DNA of 64,000 nucleotides from Desulfatirhabdium butyrativorans DSM 18734 (GTDB lineage: Bacteria > Desulfobacterota > Desulfobacteria > Desulfobacterales > Desulfatirhabdiaceae): NCBI RefSeq assembly GCF_000429925.1, contig NZ_KE386986.1, positions 1 through 64,000 of the forward strand, written 5' to 3'. Under the pieces are notes generated by a model that saw only the letters and a program-made list of their open reading frames with translations, searched no databases and had not been told where the DNA came from. Shown here one piece after another: positions 38,670 through 47,708 of the stretch. The position numbers and the translations under genes are program-made. Each line of letters starts with the position of its first letter. Positions within the stretch are counted from its first letter, which is position 1.

Positions 38670-39830
38670 TTACCTCCCTGATCCGTCTCGTTCGAGAACG
38701 AGTGTGGTATGAAACTGTCCGGCAGGTCCCATGACCCCGTGGGCAAGGCCTCGTCTGGCGCCGTCGACCTGGGCATCGCCCGCTTTTCCCATCAATTGGA
38801 GGACAACGGATGCTGCACGGGAAAGTCCCCCGAGAATGAGCGGGGAGCCGGCCAGCGTTCCTCCGGAAAGGTTGACATGGTGTTTGTCGAGGCCGTCGGC
38901 ATCGAGCCAATCCCGCATCCGGTTTTCGGGGCACAGGCCGATGCCTTCACACCAGAGGGGAAGCTGGTAGGCGTACTGGTCGGAGAGCTCGATCACATCG
39001 AAGGCGTCCTGAGGCCGATCGATGCCAGCCCTGCGGCAGGCTCTTTCCAGTGCCTTCTCGAGGGCGAAATTGGAAGTGATGTCCCGGTCTCCCAGGAAAA
39101 AGCTGTCCATGCAGTTGCCGACACCCGTGATCCAGACCGGGTTGGGGCAGATGGCACGGGCCCGCTCTTCCGCAGCGACGATCATGCCGATCGCACCGTC
39201 TGTGACGGGATAGGCGTGGAGGCTGCGGATGGGGTCGGCCAGCATCGGGGAGTTCTGGACATCGGATGGATCCACAGGCTCGATTTCGAGCGGAAGCGGA
39301 AAACGTTTGGCATTGTTTCTGGCCCGAACGACGATGCGGGCGAGTTGATCTTCCCGAATACCGGATTTCTGCAGGTAAGCCTGGGCCTGAAGGCCTGCAG
39401 CTGCCTGAAAATCCAGCCCTACCGGCCGGGTGTAGAACGGATCGAAGGCCGTGTGGGTGACCATGTTGCGGCTCTGGCCCTGACTTTCCTTGCAGTGCCC
39501 CAGCACCAGAACCGTATCGACATGCCCCGACTGGATCATCGCCAGGGCGTAGTAGAGCGCCTGGGCGCCTTCTTGGGCCACCTTTTCTTCGCATCCGAAA
39601 TGCGCGCCCAGCACATCGGTCATGGCGTTGTCCGAAATGGTCCGGGCATCGAAAATGTCATCGGAAACGCTGATGGAGGCCTGAATGCCGTTGGCTTCAT
39701 CGAATTTCAGACCGGTCTGTTCGAGAAGCGATTCGAGCACGATCAGAGCCATCCCCTGAAAGCGCTCTTCCCAAAAATCCCGTTTGAACGGGGTTTGTGC
39801 GACTGCACAGATACCGACTCGTCTGCTCAT
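38670..39830 (-). CDS. thiolase-fold protein lacking the catalytic cysteine (2)
   Basis: A 386-residue paralogue encoded 9 bp upstream of the first. The Cys position reads KVAQEGAQALYYALAM (about 83-98), the GHP position reads GGTLAGSPLILGGL, and the final Cys is replaced (GVMGPAGQFHTTLVL). The two proteins are only distantly alike and may form a mixed complex with a DUF35 partner, as in acyl-CoA-linked thiolase/DUF35 or Ltp2/DUF35 assemblies. The substrate is not known. Confidence 0.8.
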   Translation of the reverse strand: MSRRVGICAVAQTPFKRDFWEERFQGMALIVLESLLEQTGLKFDEANGIQASISVSDDIFDARTISDNAMTDVLGAHFGCEEKVAQEGAQALYYALAMIQSGHVDTVLVLGHCKESQGQSRNMVTHTAFDPFYTRPVGLDFQAAAGLQAQAYLQKSGIREDQLARIVVRARNNAKRFPLPLEIEPVDPSDVQNSPMLADPIRSLHAYPVTDGAIGMIVAAEERARAICPNPVWITGVGNCMDSFFLGDRDITSNFALEKALERACRRAGIDRPQDAFDVIELSDQYAYQLPLWCEGIGLCPENRMRDWLDADGLDKHHVNLSGGTLAGSPLILGGLSRAASVVLQLMGKAGDAQVDGARRGLAHGVMGPAGQFHTTLVLERDGSGR

Positions 39831-39867
39831 GGGTATTCAGCTCCTTTTGTGTAAGTCACGGAAAACG

Positions 39868-40416
39868 TCAGGCATAGCAATTCCAGAAATCCCCTTTCCG
39901 GATCGCCCGCAAAATAGCATCCCTGTCTTTCCGGCACTCCATTTCGATCCAGGCTCTGCCGCATCCCAGACGGGTATGGGCGTCGTCTGTAGCGACCTTC
40001 ACCAGATCGATGTCTTCCGTGTCGTATTCCGGGGTCTTGAATCCCCGGGAGGTGATTTCGATGGCATCCAGGGGCATTCGGGAACGCAGGGTTTCGATGC
40101 GTTCGATGACTTTTTCGATCGAAAGCCCAAGTTCCGATGGATGGTTAAAGACGAACAACCGCTCTTCTTCCCCCTCGATCCGGTTCACGTGGACATAGCC
40201 TTTTTCAAACACCGTCAATTCGATTCCCCGGAACACCAGAAGATTCGTCTGAATGTCATCGATCCGGTCATAAGCCCCGGATCGCAGCAGGTAGTCGTGA
40301 TCCGTCAAGGCGATGAAATCGAAATGCAGGCTTTCGTAAACTTGGATGACTTGCTCGATGGTAAGCTCGCCGTCCGAGCAGGTCGTGTGGACGTGCAGGG
40401 CGCCCCGAAGCAGCAT
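39868..40416 (-). CDS. PHP-domain metal-dependent phosphoesterase
   Basis: A 182-residue PHP protein with the four family motifs: HVHTTCSDG at the N-terminus, ALTDHDYLL near 36-44, FRGIEL near 62-67 and FNHPSELG near 89-96; TDDAHT near 142 completes the metal site. Such proteins hydrolyse phosphate esters with two or three metal ions. It is a compact single-domain form. It lies between tetR and the thiolase-fold genes with 9-bp and 37-bp gaps, so it is in the operon, although no role in acyl-CoA metabolism is obvious. Confidence 0.85.
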   Translation of the reverse strand: MLLRGALHVHTTCSDGELTIEQVIQVYESLHFDFIALTDHDYLLRSGAYDRIDDIQTNLLVFRGIELTVFEKGYVHVNRIEGEEERLFVFNHPSELGLSIEKVIERIETLRSRMPLDAIEITSRGFKTPEYDTEDIDLVKVATDDAHTRLGCGRAWIEMECRKDRDAILRAIRKGDFWNCYA

Positions 40417-40425
40417 AGCGCATGC

Positions 40426-41151
40426 CTACGGCTGAATCAGGCGGGTGATGCCGCCGATGATGAAATCCACCGCATCCTTGCCGATGGCGCTCATCTCGTC
40501 TCCCCGGTCCTGCCAGATCATATAATGGTAAGCGAGGCGCTCGAACATACCCATGATGCTGACGGCAATGACTTCGGCCGAAACGGCGCTCGAAAAGCGG
40601 GCACCGCTGTTTTCGTTCATGCGGATCAGGGCGTTTCGAACGTCGCCGATCAGTTTTTCGAAGATCTGTTTGCGGTGAATCTCGACTTGGTTGCTCTGAC
40701 CTACCGATTCTCGGTAAATGATCACGATCCGCTCGGGGTACTGCTGGCAGAACTCGTCGAAGAAGATTTCGCCCGCCCGGCGAAACCCGTCCAGCTTGAC
40801 ATCGGCCTTCCGGAATTCGTTCCCTAGCATGTTCCGCAGCTCGAAACCGATTTCATCGAGCAACTGGATCAGCAAATCTTCCTTGTTCTTGAAATAGAAA
40901 TAGACCGTGCCGACGGACACTTCTGCCAGATCGGCGATCTGTTCCATGCTGGTCTGATGGTAGCCATTTTTGGCAAACAGGTTTTCTGCTGATCTCAAAA
41001 TGGTCTGGTACCGGGCCTCCCGCTCGCGCTGACGTCTCATTGCGCTTCGGGTGAGCGGTTTGGAAGCCCCTTTGGCGATTTTGACTTCAGGTGCTGCGCT
41101 GTTCTCCATCTCGATTGCCTTTGTTCCTGTATCGCCGTTCTGTCGTTTCAT
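40426..41151 (-). CDS. TetR family transcriptional regulator
   Basis: A 241-residue regulator. The DNA-binding domain lies after a 45-residue basic N-terminal extension (ILRSAENLFAKNGYHQTSME, then VSVGTVYFYFKNKEDLL, about 50-97), followed by a ligand-binding helical domain. The start codon overlaps the stop of the upstream acyl-CoA dehydrogenase gene (ATGA), so it is co-translated with the cluster. It may regulate this cluster and the divergent transporter operon through palindromes at 43818-43847; the ligand is probably an acyl-CoA by analogy with FadR/PsrA-like members. Confidence 0.9.
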   Translation of the reverse strand: MKRQNGDTGTKAIEMENSAAPEVKIAKGASKPLTRSAMRRQREREARYQTILRSAENLFAKNGYHQTSMEQIADLAEVSVGTVYFYFKNKEDLLIQLLDEIGFELRNMLGNEFRKADVKLDGFRRAGEIFFDEFCQQYPERIVIIYRESVGQSNQVEIHRKQIFEKLIGDVRNALIRMNENSGARFSSAVSAEVIAVSIMGMFERLAYHYMIWQDRGDEMSAIGKDAVDFIIGGITRLIQP

Positions 41152-42275
41152 CGGTAGCCGAGGGCCTCATCACCGATGCGGACCCGGGCGATTTCGGTGG
41201 ATGTGCCGGCGATCTGGGTGAATTTGGCACATCGGTAGGCCCGCTCCGAGACCGATTGTCCGAAATAGCCTCTTCCGGAAAGAATCTGGAGGGCTGCGCC
41301 CGTGACGATTTCGGCCGCTTCGGCACAAAACACCTTGGCGCACAGCAGGAGAGACTCGACGTCTTCGGCCCCTTTTTCGATGCTCCATGCCGTGCGATAG
41401 GCCAGAAGTTCGGCTGTCTGGAGTTGGGTGAGCATTTCGGAGAGTTTGAAGCCGACTTCCTGGTAGGCGATGATGGGTTTTCCGCCGCTTCGATGGGTCT
41501 TGGCATGATTTTTGGCTTCTTCGAAGGCGGCCTTCATGAGCCCGATGGCGGATGCGATGAGGATTTCATTTTCGATGTCCTGCAGGCGACCCATCAAAAC
41601 GCGTCTATCGAAGCGCCCCATCTGATGGGATGGAGGAATGCGGCAACCATCGAAGGTTACGTGGGCGATGGCCGCACCCTCGAAGCCGAGTGCTTGAAGC
41701 GGCTCTCCAATCGAGACCCCTGGGGCATCGGCGGCTACCCAAAAAAGCCCGTATCCGTCATCGACGGCTGCAGCCACCAGCAGATCATCCGCGATGGGTG
41801 CGTTGACGACCCAGGACTTGGTGCCGTGGATCACCCAGTCGGTTCCATCGGCTTGGGCCCGGGTGGTGAGCGCGTCGTTCACGACGTTCATCGTGGATTC
41901 GCGGAAGGCGACGGCTGCAAGCCGTTTCCCTTCGAGAAGCTCCGCACATTTGTCGGATACCGCATCGGCCCCAACGGCCTGAATCAGACCAACCGGAAGC
42001 CGGATCCCCATATCGATTGTCAGGTGAAGCGACGGGGAGTAGGCAGCCAGTTTCTGAGAGCAGGTCATGAGGCAGGCTCTGGATAGGGGCGTGTCCTGCC
42101 TGCCGGCGTCCACATAGGGAAGGGATTGCAGGGAACGGACCGCCGACAATGCGCGGTCACGGACGGCAGGAATAGGTGAGCGTGTCTCGAATTCCATCGA
42201 GGATGCCCATCCGGCCAGGATCTCGTCGAGGGCTTCCAATCGCGATCGTTCTTCGGCTGTAAAATCGAAATTCAT
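41148..42275 (-). CDS. divergent acyl-CoA dehydrogenase-like protein
   Basis: A 375-residue member of the acyl-CoA dehydrogenase fold. It keeps the general layout (VAFRESTMNVVNDALTTRA near 118-136, LSGRGYFGQSVSERAYR near the end), but the C-terminal catalytic position reads QIAGTSTEIAR with no Glu, and the helix-G region (LQDIENEILIAS) lacks the usual Glu-Arg pair. FAD-loop motifs are also weak. It may be a non-catalytic partner, as in the two-subunit ChsE1-ChsE2 enzymes, paired with the neighbour at 42478. Confidence 0.82.
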   Translation of the reverse strand: MNFDFTAEERSRLEALDEILAGWASSMEFETRSPIPAVRDRALSAVRSLQSLPYVDAGRQDTPLSRACLMTCSQKLAAYSPSLHLTIDMGIRLPVGLIQAVGADAVSDKCAELLEGKRLAAVAFRESTMNVVNDALTTRAQADGTDWVIHGTKSWVVNAPIADDLLVAAAVDDGYGLFWVAADAPGVSIGEPLQALGFEGAAIAHVTFDGCRIPPSHQMGRFDRRVLMGRLQDIENEILIASAIGLMKAAFEEAKNHAKTHRSGGKPIIAYQEVGFKLSEMLTQLQTAELLAYRTAWSIEKGAEDVESLLLCAKVFCAEAAEIVTGAALQILSGRGYFGQSVSERAYRCAKFTQIAGTSTEIARVRIGDEALGYR

Positions 42276-42477
42276 GACGTCTCCTTATCGATCGGATGCA
42301 CGGTGCGTCGGTCCGGGTGCCGGCATCCAGGGCGGACACCTCTCGAAGATGGTGCCAGAGAGGGCTGTCCGCCGGAAGTTTCTTTCGAGACCCATGGAAG
42401 GGAAACGCCTTATTCTGAAAAAATGGCGCATCGTACTTCCGCACTTTCGCATCACGCACTTGTGATGTCGCTTCTGA

Positions 42478-43620
42478 CTACATGAGCTTGGAAATGATCA
42501 TCTTCTGAACCTCACTCGTTCCGCCGCCGATGGGGGCCAGACGGCTGTCGCGGAAGATGCGCTCTACATCGAATTCGTGGGTGTAGCCGTAGCCGCCGTG
42601 AAGAACGACTGCGTCGTTGGTGGGCTTGAGGCTCCAGTCGCCCACAAAGAGCTTGGCTACAGCCGCCTCCAGATGGTTGAGGGGCCTGCCCTGATCCTTG
42701 CACCAGGCGATGCGGTAGACGAGGGCACGGGCCGCCTCACCGAAGATCCGGATGTCGGCCAGTTTGTGCTTGATGGCCTGAAACTGTCCGATGGGCCGAC
42801 CGAACTGGACCCTTCCTTTGGCATACTGGGCGCATTTCTTCAGCAGATAGGTGGCCGATCCGACGAATGGAGCCAGCAGGGCCGAGCGATCCCACTCCAC
42901 GGTCTGCATGGCCATGAGAAACCCTTCGCCTTCCTTTCCCAGGAGGTTTTCCGCCGGCAGGACACAATCCTGAAAAATGAGCTCCGATGTGTGAGAAGTC
43001 CGCACGCCCATCTTGATGAGCGGGGGGCCTGCGCTGAAGCCGGGGGTTCCTTTTTCGACGATGAAAGCGGAAATGCCGGCATGCTGTGCCTCCGGGTTGG
43101 TCTTGGCATAGACGACGGCCACATCGGCGATGGGACCGTTGGTGATCCACATCTTGGTGCCGTTCAGTACATAGGTGTCCCCTCGCTTCTCGGCAACGGT
43201 GCGCATGGAGGCGACATCCGATCCGGCATCCGGCTCGGAGAGTCCCATGCAGCCGATCCATTCTCCGGAGGCCAGTTTCGGGATGTACTTCCTGCGTTGG
43301 GCATCGGTTGCATGACGGAAAATGGTGTCGGCACACAAGAACGTGTGAGCGCCGTAGGCCAGGGTAAGCCCTCCATCGACCCCAGCCTCGCCCAAGGCCT
43401 CACCGGCCAGCACGGTCGTGATGACGTCCGCGCCTTGACCACCCAATTCTTCGGGGAAATGCAGTCCCAAAATTCCGAAATCTCCCATTTTGCGAAACGA
43501 TTCGAAGTCGAACTCGCCCTTCAAGTCATGTTCCCGAACCCGGGGGACGATTTCCTTTTTTGCGAACTGAATGACTTCTTTCTTGAACAGAAGCTGTTCT
43601 TTGGTGAAAGCGAAATCCAT
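42478..43620 (-). CDS. acyl-CoA dehydrogenase
   Basis: A 380-residue acyl-CoA dehydrogenase with well-kept motifs: MGLSEPDAGSDVASMRTVA near 123-141, KMWITNGPIAD near 155-165, VLHGGYGYTHEFDVERIFRD near 340-359. The C-terminal base position is IGGGTSEVQ (no Glu). The helix-G site reads TVEWDRSALLA, with Asp where long-chain enzymes have Glu. ATG 43620 has AAGGAG upstream; an open extension to 43674 is unlikely. It is the first gene of the long minus-strand cluster and so lies nearest the divergent promoter region. A 202-bp gap without recognisable features separates it from the next gene. Confidence 0.92.
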   Translation of the reverse strand: MDFAFTKEQLLFKKEVIQFAKKEIVPRVREHDLKGEFDFESFRKMGDFGILGLHFPEELGGQGADVITTVLAGEALGEAGVDGGLTLAYGAHTFLCADTIFRHATDAQRRKYIPKLASGEWIGCMGLSEPDAGSDVASMRTVAEKRGDTYVLNGTKMWITNGPIADVAVVYAKTNPEAQHAGISAFIVEKGTPGFSAGPPLIKMGVRTSHTSELIFQDCVLPAENLLGKEGEGFLMAMQTVEWDRSALLAPFVGSATYLLKKCAQYAKGRVQFGRPIGQFQAIKHKLADIRIFGEAARALVYRIAWCKDQGRPLNHLEAAVAKLFVGDWSLKPTNDAVVLHGGYGYTHEFDVERIFRDSRLAPIGGGTSEVQKMIISKLM

Positions 43621-43693
43621 GAAGGCGCTCCTTATGTTGCGGTGGTGCAATCGAGCATCGGCACACATGTCCATGATTTACCGTGAAAATCCT

Positions 43694-43747
43694 GTAGCCC
43701 GGGATTACATGTTCATTGCCGGGGGCGGCGACCCTCGCCATGAACAT
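43694..43747 (+). repeat. composite repeat GTAGCCCGGG plus ATGTTCAT stem-loop, copy 2
   Basis: GTAGCCCGGGATTAC is joined to a stem-loop with arms ATGTTCAT (43709-43716) and ATGAACAT (43740-43747). At 5054-5187 the same two parts are present with about 80 bp between the GTAGCCCGGG arms. Confidence 0.7.
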
Positions 43748-43817
43748 TCAGTTCTGATGTGCCGATACACCTACCTTGTTTTCATTGTATCGTCAAGAGA
43801 AATCTGAACAGATTTAT

Positions 43818-43847
43818 AAATTCGAATATCGTTCAATATTCGAATAT
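43818..43847. promoter_or_regulatory. candidate operator: two TTCGAA palindromes
   Basis: AAATTCGAATAT (43818-43829) and ATATTCGAATAT (43836-43847, a perfect palindrome) are spaced 18 bp centre to centre. They lie between the divergent operons and upstream of the promoter at 43890. A TetR dimer site is a reasonable guess since tetR is in the cluster. Confidence 0.4.
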
Positions 43848-43889
43848 CATCGTTCATCGTTTTTTTTCGGCAAAGGTGCGCTTTTCTGC

Positions 43890-43918
43890 TTGACTAAACA
43901 AATTCCATCCAATATTAA
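43890..43918 (+). promoter_or_regulatory. candidate sigma-70 promoter for livG operon
   Basis: TTGACT (43890-43895), a 17-bp spacer and TATTAA (43913-43918). This would give a leader of about 100 nt before the GTG at 44025, which has AGGAGGAGG upstream. Confidence 0.45.
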
Positions 43919-44024
43919 GTTTCCCATAAACTAAATAGTCTTCATATTGTGATTTCATATCAACAGCAGGGGTTATGAAACCCTGAAAATTCCCTGATCA
44001 ACCATCAGGAGGAGGATGTAACGG

Positions 44025-44843
44025 GTGCAAGCCAATCAAAATCCTGCCGACGATGTACTCCTGGAACTGAAGAACGTTTCCATGTTTTTCGGGAAGGTGA
44101 CAGCCCTTTCCGATGTGAGTCTCCAGATTCGAAAAGGCGAGATCCATTCGGTCATTGGACCGAACGGTGCCGGCAAAACCGTCATGATGAACTGCATCAA
44201 CGGGGTTTATCGGCCGCAGAAAGGGCAAGTCTGCTTTCAGGGGCAAATCATCAACCACGCCCGTCCTCATGAGCGGGCAAGACTCGGCATTGCGCGAACA
44301 TTTCAAAAAGTCGAGGTCTTCGGTGGAATGACGGTTCTCGACAATATTCGGCTTGGCAGACACATCCACATGAAGTCCGGAATTTTAAGTGGCGCCGTTT
44401 ATAAAGGAAAAACGGCCCGTGAAGAAATCGAGCACCGGAAATTTATCGAAGAGCAAATTATCGATTTGCTGGAAATTGAACACATCCGCAACAAACCTGT
44501 CGGCATGCTGCCCTATGGTCTTCAAAAACGGGTAGAGCTCGGACGCGCTCTGGCTCTGGAGCCGAAACTGCTGATTCTCGATGAACCTCTGGCTGGTCTC
44601 AATCTGGAAGAGGTGGAAGACATGGCCCGTTTTATCCTCGACATCAACGAGGAAAAACACTGGCAGGTGACCTGTCTTCTGGTGGAACACGACATGGGCG
44701 TGGTCATGGATTTGTCGGACCGGGTGTTCGTGCTGAATTTCGGCAATATGATCATGGATGGGACGCCTGCCGAGGTACAGAGCAATCCCGACGTCATCAA
44801 GGCCTATCTTGGGGAAGAGGACCTGTATGCAACCAGAGCATGA
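44025..44843 (+). CDS. livG: branched-chain-type ABC transporter ATPase LivG
   Basis: A 272-residue ATP-binding subunit of a HAAT-family importer. Walker A GPNGAGKTVMMN is near residue 46, the LivG-type long insert follows (LGIARTFQKVEVFGGMTVLD), the signature-like LPYGLQKRVELGRALALEP is near 165 and Walker B LLILDEPLAGLN near 184. GTG 44025 has a strong AGGAGGAGG upstream. It heads the operon livG-ligase-livH-livM-livK-livF; the gene order with an acyl-CoA ligase in second place hints at an organic-acid substrate and not an amino acid. Confidence 0.93.
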   Translation: MQANQNPADDVLLELKNVSMFFGKVTALSDVSLQIRKGEIHSVIGPNGAGKTVMMNCINGVYRPQKGQVCFQGQIINHARPHERARLGIARTFQKVEVFGGMTVLDNIRLGRHIHMKSGILSGAVYKGKTAREEIEHRKFIEEQIIDLLEIEHIRNKPVGMLPYGLQKRVELGRALALEPKLLILDEPLAGLNLEEVEDMARFILDINEEKHWQVTCLLVEHDMGVVMDLSDRVFVLNFGNMIMDGTPAEVQSNPDVIKAYLGEEDLYATRA

Positions 44844-46773
44844 TCTCAGCAAACCATTCGATTCATCGGCCGGTATCACCACCGATTTGACGATTCCCAG
44901 GTTGTTCTACCGGCAGGCAAAGCGTTTCGGGGCCAGCCGGGTCGCCATGCGGGAGAAGGAATATGGTATCTGGAGACCGATCACCTGGCAGGATTACCTG
45001 GAAAATGTGAAAGCCATCGCATTGGGTCTGATCCATCTTGGGCTGAAACCGGAGGACAAGGTTTCCATGATGGGTACGAACCGGCCTGAAGGCCTTTGGG
45101 CCGAAATGGCAGCCCTGTGCGCCGGAGGGGTTGGGGTGTGGCTGTTTCAGGACTGCCTGATGGAGGAAGTGCGCTACATCATCGACCACTCGGATACCAA
45201 ATTTTTGTTTGGCGAGGGGCAGGAGGAAGTGGATAAGGCCCTGTCCATCTGCAACGAATGCCCGAAACTGAAGAAAATCATCTGGGATGATCCAAAAGGC
45301 ATGCGCCATTACCATCAGGACATTCTCATCAGTCTCGAGGAAGTCAAGGAGCTCGGACGTCAACTGGACCAGGAAAAGCCCGATCTTTTCGAAAAGCTGA
45401 TTCAAACAGGGCACGGAGACGATACGGCCCTGCTGTTCTATACTTCGGGTACGACCTCGCTCCCCAAAGGGGTGCTGCTGAGCCATCACAACATGCTCTC
45501 GATGGGGCAGAGTCTCATGTCCGTCGATCCCTGCGAGCCGACCGACGATTACGTTTCCTACCTTCCCTTTGCATGGATCGGTGAGCAGATGATGTCCATT
45601 TCATGCGGGCTCCAGATCGGCTACACCATCAATTTCCCGGAATCCATCGAAACTGCCCAGGAGAACATTCGCGATATCGGCCCGCATGTCATGTTCGCCC
45701 CGCCCCGGATGTATGAGCAGATGACCCGGACGGTTCAGGTCAAGTATCTGGATGCAACCTGGTTGAAGCGAACGATGTACAATCTTTCCAATCAGATCGG
45801 GCATCATGTGGCAGACCTGAAATTCGAAAAGAAACCGATCCCCTGGATGTGGCGGTTGCTCGAATGGTTTGCCTACATTACGGTGCAGAAGAAACTCAAG
45901 GATCATCTGGGGCTGTCCCGTGTGCGGAACGCATACACGGGCGGGGCCGCAATGGGGCCGGATCATTTCCGGTTTTTTCATGCCATGGGGGTCAATCTCA
46001 AGCAGATATACGGGCAGACGGAAGTGGCGGGTATTTCGGTGGTTCATCGCAGCGGCGACATCAAATTTGATACCGTTGGCCTGCCCATCCCTGGCACCGA
46101 AATCCGGATCACGGAAGAAGGCGAAATCATCACCAAGAGCGCTTCCGTATTCAAGGGGTATTACAAGAACCCGGAAGCGACGGCAAAGGCCATTCGGGAT
46201 GGATGGCTCCACTCCGATGACAAGGGATTTATCGATGACGATGGCCATCTGGTCGTTTTCGATCGGACCAAGGACGTCTTTACCCTCCGGGATGGAAAAC
46301 TCTTTTCACCCCAATATCTCGAAACCCGTCTCAAATTCAGCCCCTACATCAAAGATTCCTGGGTTATTGGCCATCAGAGGCCCTATGTTACCGCAGTGCT
46401 TTGTATCGATTACTCCGTTGTCGGGAAATGGGCAGACGAACGCAAGATGAATTATACGAATTATCAGGAGCTTTCCCAGAAACCGGAAGTCTACGATCTG
46501 ATCGAAAAGCAGATCCGCCAGGCCAACAAGGATCTGCCCGAGGTGGCCCGGGTGTATCGCTTTACCAATCTCTACAAGGAATTCGATGCGGATGACGACG
46601 AGTTGACCCGTACGAGAAAACTCCGGAGGGCATTCGTGGAAAAACGGTATCAGGAAATCCTGGATGCCCTGTATTCCGATCGGGATTCTGTCCATATCGA
46701 TACAACGATCAAGTATGAAGACGGCAGACAATCTCACATTATAACGGATATGGCGATACGGACAATTCAGTGA
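44827..46773 (+). CDS. long-chain acyl-CoA synthetase (FadD15-like) within a transporter operon
   Basis: A 648-residue AMP-forming ligase of the long-chain type. The AMP motif is LLFYTSGTTSLPKGVLLSHH (about 203-222), IYGQTEVAGISVVH lies near 400 and the hinge HSDDKGFIDDDGHLVVFDRTKD near 465. It keeps the extended C-terminal domain typical of FadD15 enzymes. ATG 44827 lies 17 bp inside livG with GGAAGAGG upstream, so it is coupled to it. Its place in the operon suggests the imported compound is activated at once to its CoA ester. Confidence 0.92.
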   Translation: MQPEHDLSKPFDSSAGITTDLTIPRLFYRQAKRFGASRVAMREKEYGIWRPITWQDYLENVKAIALGLIHLGLKPEDKVSMMGTNRPEGLWAEMAALCAGGVGVWLFQDCLMEEVRYIIDHSDTKFLFGEGQEEVDKALSICNECPKLKKIIWDDPKGMRHYHQDILISLEEVKELGRQLDQEKPDLFEKLIQTGHGDDTALLFYTSGTTSLPKGVLLSHHNMLSMGQSLMSVDPCEPTDDYVSYLPFAWIGEQMMSISCGLQIGYTINFPESIETAQENIRDIGPHVMFAPPRMYEQMTRTVQVKYLDATWLKRTMYNLSNQIGHHVADLKFEKKPIPWMWRLLEWFAYITVQKKLKDHLGLSRVRNAYTGGAAMGPDHFRFFHAMGVNLKQIYGQTEVAGISVVHRSGDIKFDTVGLPIPGTEIRITEEGEIITKSASVFKGYYKNPEATAKAIRDGWLHSDDKGFIDDDGHLVVFDRTKDVFTLRDGKLFSPQYLETRLKFSPYIKDSWVIGHQRPYVTAVLCIDYSVVGKWADERKMNYTNYQELSQKPEVYDLIEKQIRQANKDLPEVARVYRFTNLYKEFDADDDELTRTRKLRRAFVEKRYQEILDALYSDRDSVHIDTTIKYEDGRQSHIITDMAIRTIQ

Positions 46774-46801
46774 GGAGAGAAAAGGAACGGGAGATAGCAT
46801 A

Positions 46802-47686
46802 ATGGACCTATTCTTGATGACCATTACAACGGGGCTCATGGTCGGCGGCATTTATGCGCTGGTTGCACTCGGGTGGGTGCTGATCTACAAATGTTCCGGG
46901 GTACTCAACCTGGCGATGGGGGAAATGACTCTGATCGGCGCCTATACTTCGCTGAGCTTCTATACCATGGGCGTGCCATTCCTGGCCTCTCTCGCCATTT
47001 CCCTGATCATCGGTTTCATTCTGGGGATTCTCACAGAGCGGATTTTTCTGGATCGGCTGATCGGTGAACCGGTTCTATCCGTCATCATGGTCACCGTGGG
47101 GCTGAGTTTCTTTTTCAAAGGAATTGTTGAGTTGTTATGGGGGACCGACACCCGGGTATTCAATCCGCCGGTGTTTTCCATGGAGCCGATCAAGTTCGGT
47201 CCCATCGTCGTTGGGCAGGTCTATGTGTGGAGCTTTGTTGCCGCCATGATTCTGCTGGTGGTTTTCGTTTCATTTTTCAAATACACGCAATGGGGGTTGT
47301 CGATGCAGGCGACTGCAGACGACGAGATGGCAGCGCTCTCCGTCGGGGTGAGCGCACGTTTCGTGTATGCAGCGGCCTGGGCCATTGCCTTCATGGCTGC
47401 CGGGGTCGGCGGAACCTTGCTTGGAAACATCAATGGGTTGAATATCTCGGTCGGCTATCTGGGGCTACTGGTGCTGCCTGCCGTCGTGCTGGGCGGATTG
47501 AATTCCATACCGGGCGCCATTGTCGGCGGGCTCATCATCGGGGTGCTTCAGAATCTTGCAGGCGCCTATCTCGACAGATATTTCCCCGGGGGTGTCAAGG
47601 AAATCGCACCGTTTGTTTTCATGGCCATTTTCCTGCTGTTCAAACCCCATGGACTCTGGGGCTGGGAGCGAATTGAACGGGTATAA
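46802..47686 (+). CDS. livH: ABC transporter permease LivH
   Basis: A 294-residue membrane permease with about eight hydrophobic segments. Typical LivH features are TGLMVGGIYALVALGWVLIY at the N-terminus, LNLAMGEMTLIGAY near 37-50 and VGYLGLLVLPAVVLGGLNSIPGA near 217-239. It forms the transmembrane channel with LivM. AGGAGAG lies about 20 bp upstream, a little far for a ribosome site. Confidence 0.93.
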   Translation: MDLFLMTITTGLMVGGIYALVALGWVLIYKCSGVLNLAMGEMTLIGAYTSLSFYTMGVPFLASLAISLIIGFILGILTERIFLDRLIGEPVLSVIMVTVGLSFFFKGIVELLWGTDTRVFNPPVFSMEPIKFGPIVVGQVYVWSFVAAMILLVVFVSFFKYTQWGLSMQATADDEMAALSVGVSARFVYAAAWAIAFMAAGVGGTLLGNINGLNISVGYLGLLVLPAVVLGGLNSIPGAIVGGLIIGVLQNLAGAYLDRYFPGGVKEIAPFVFMAIFLLFKPHGLWGWERIERV

Positions 47687-47708
47687 CGAACGATAACGGA
47701 GTGATGCA

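Larger units (their letters stand above)
43621..44024. other. divergent control region between catabolic cluster and transporter operon
   Basis: A 404-bp region with a composite repeat at 43694-43747 near the minus-strand gene, an AT-rich middle with two TTCGAA palindromes, and a sigma-70-like promoter reading toward livG. The minus-strand promoter is not clear. Confidence 0.7.
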
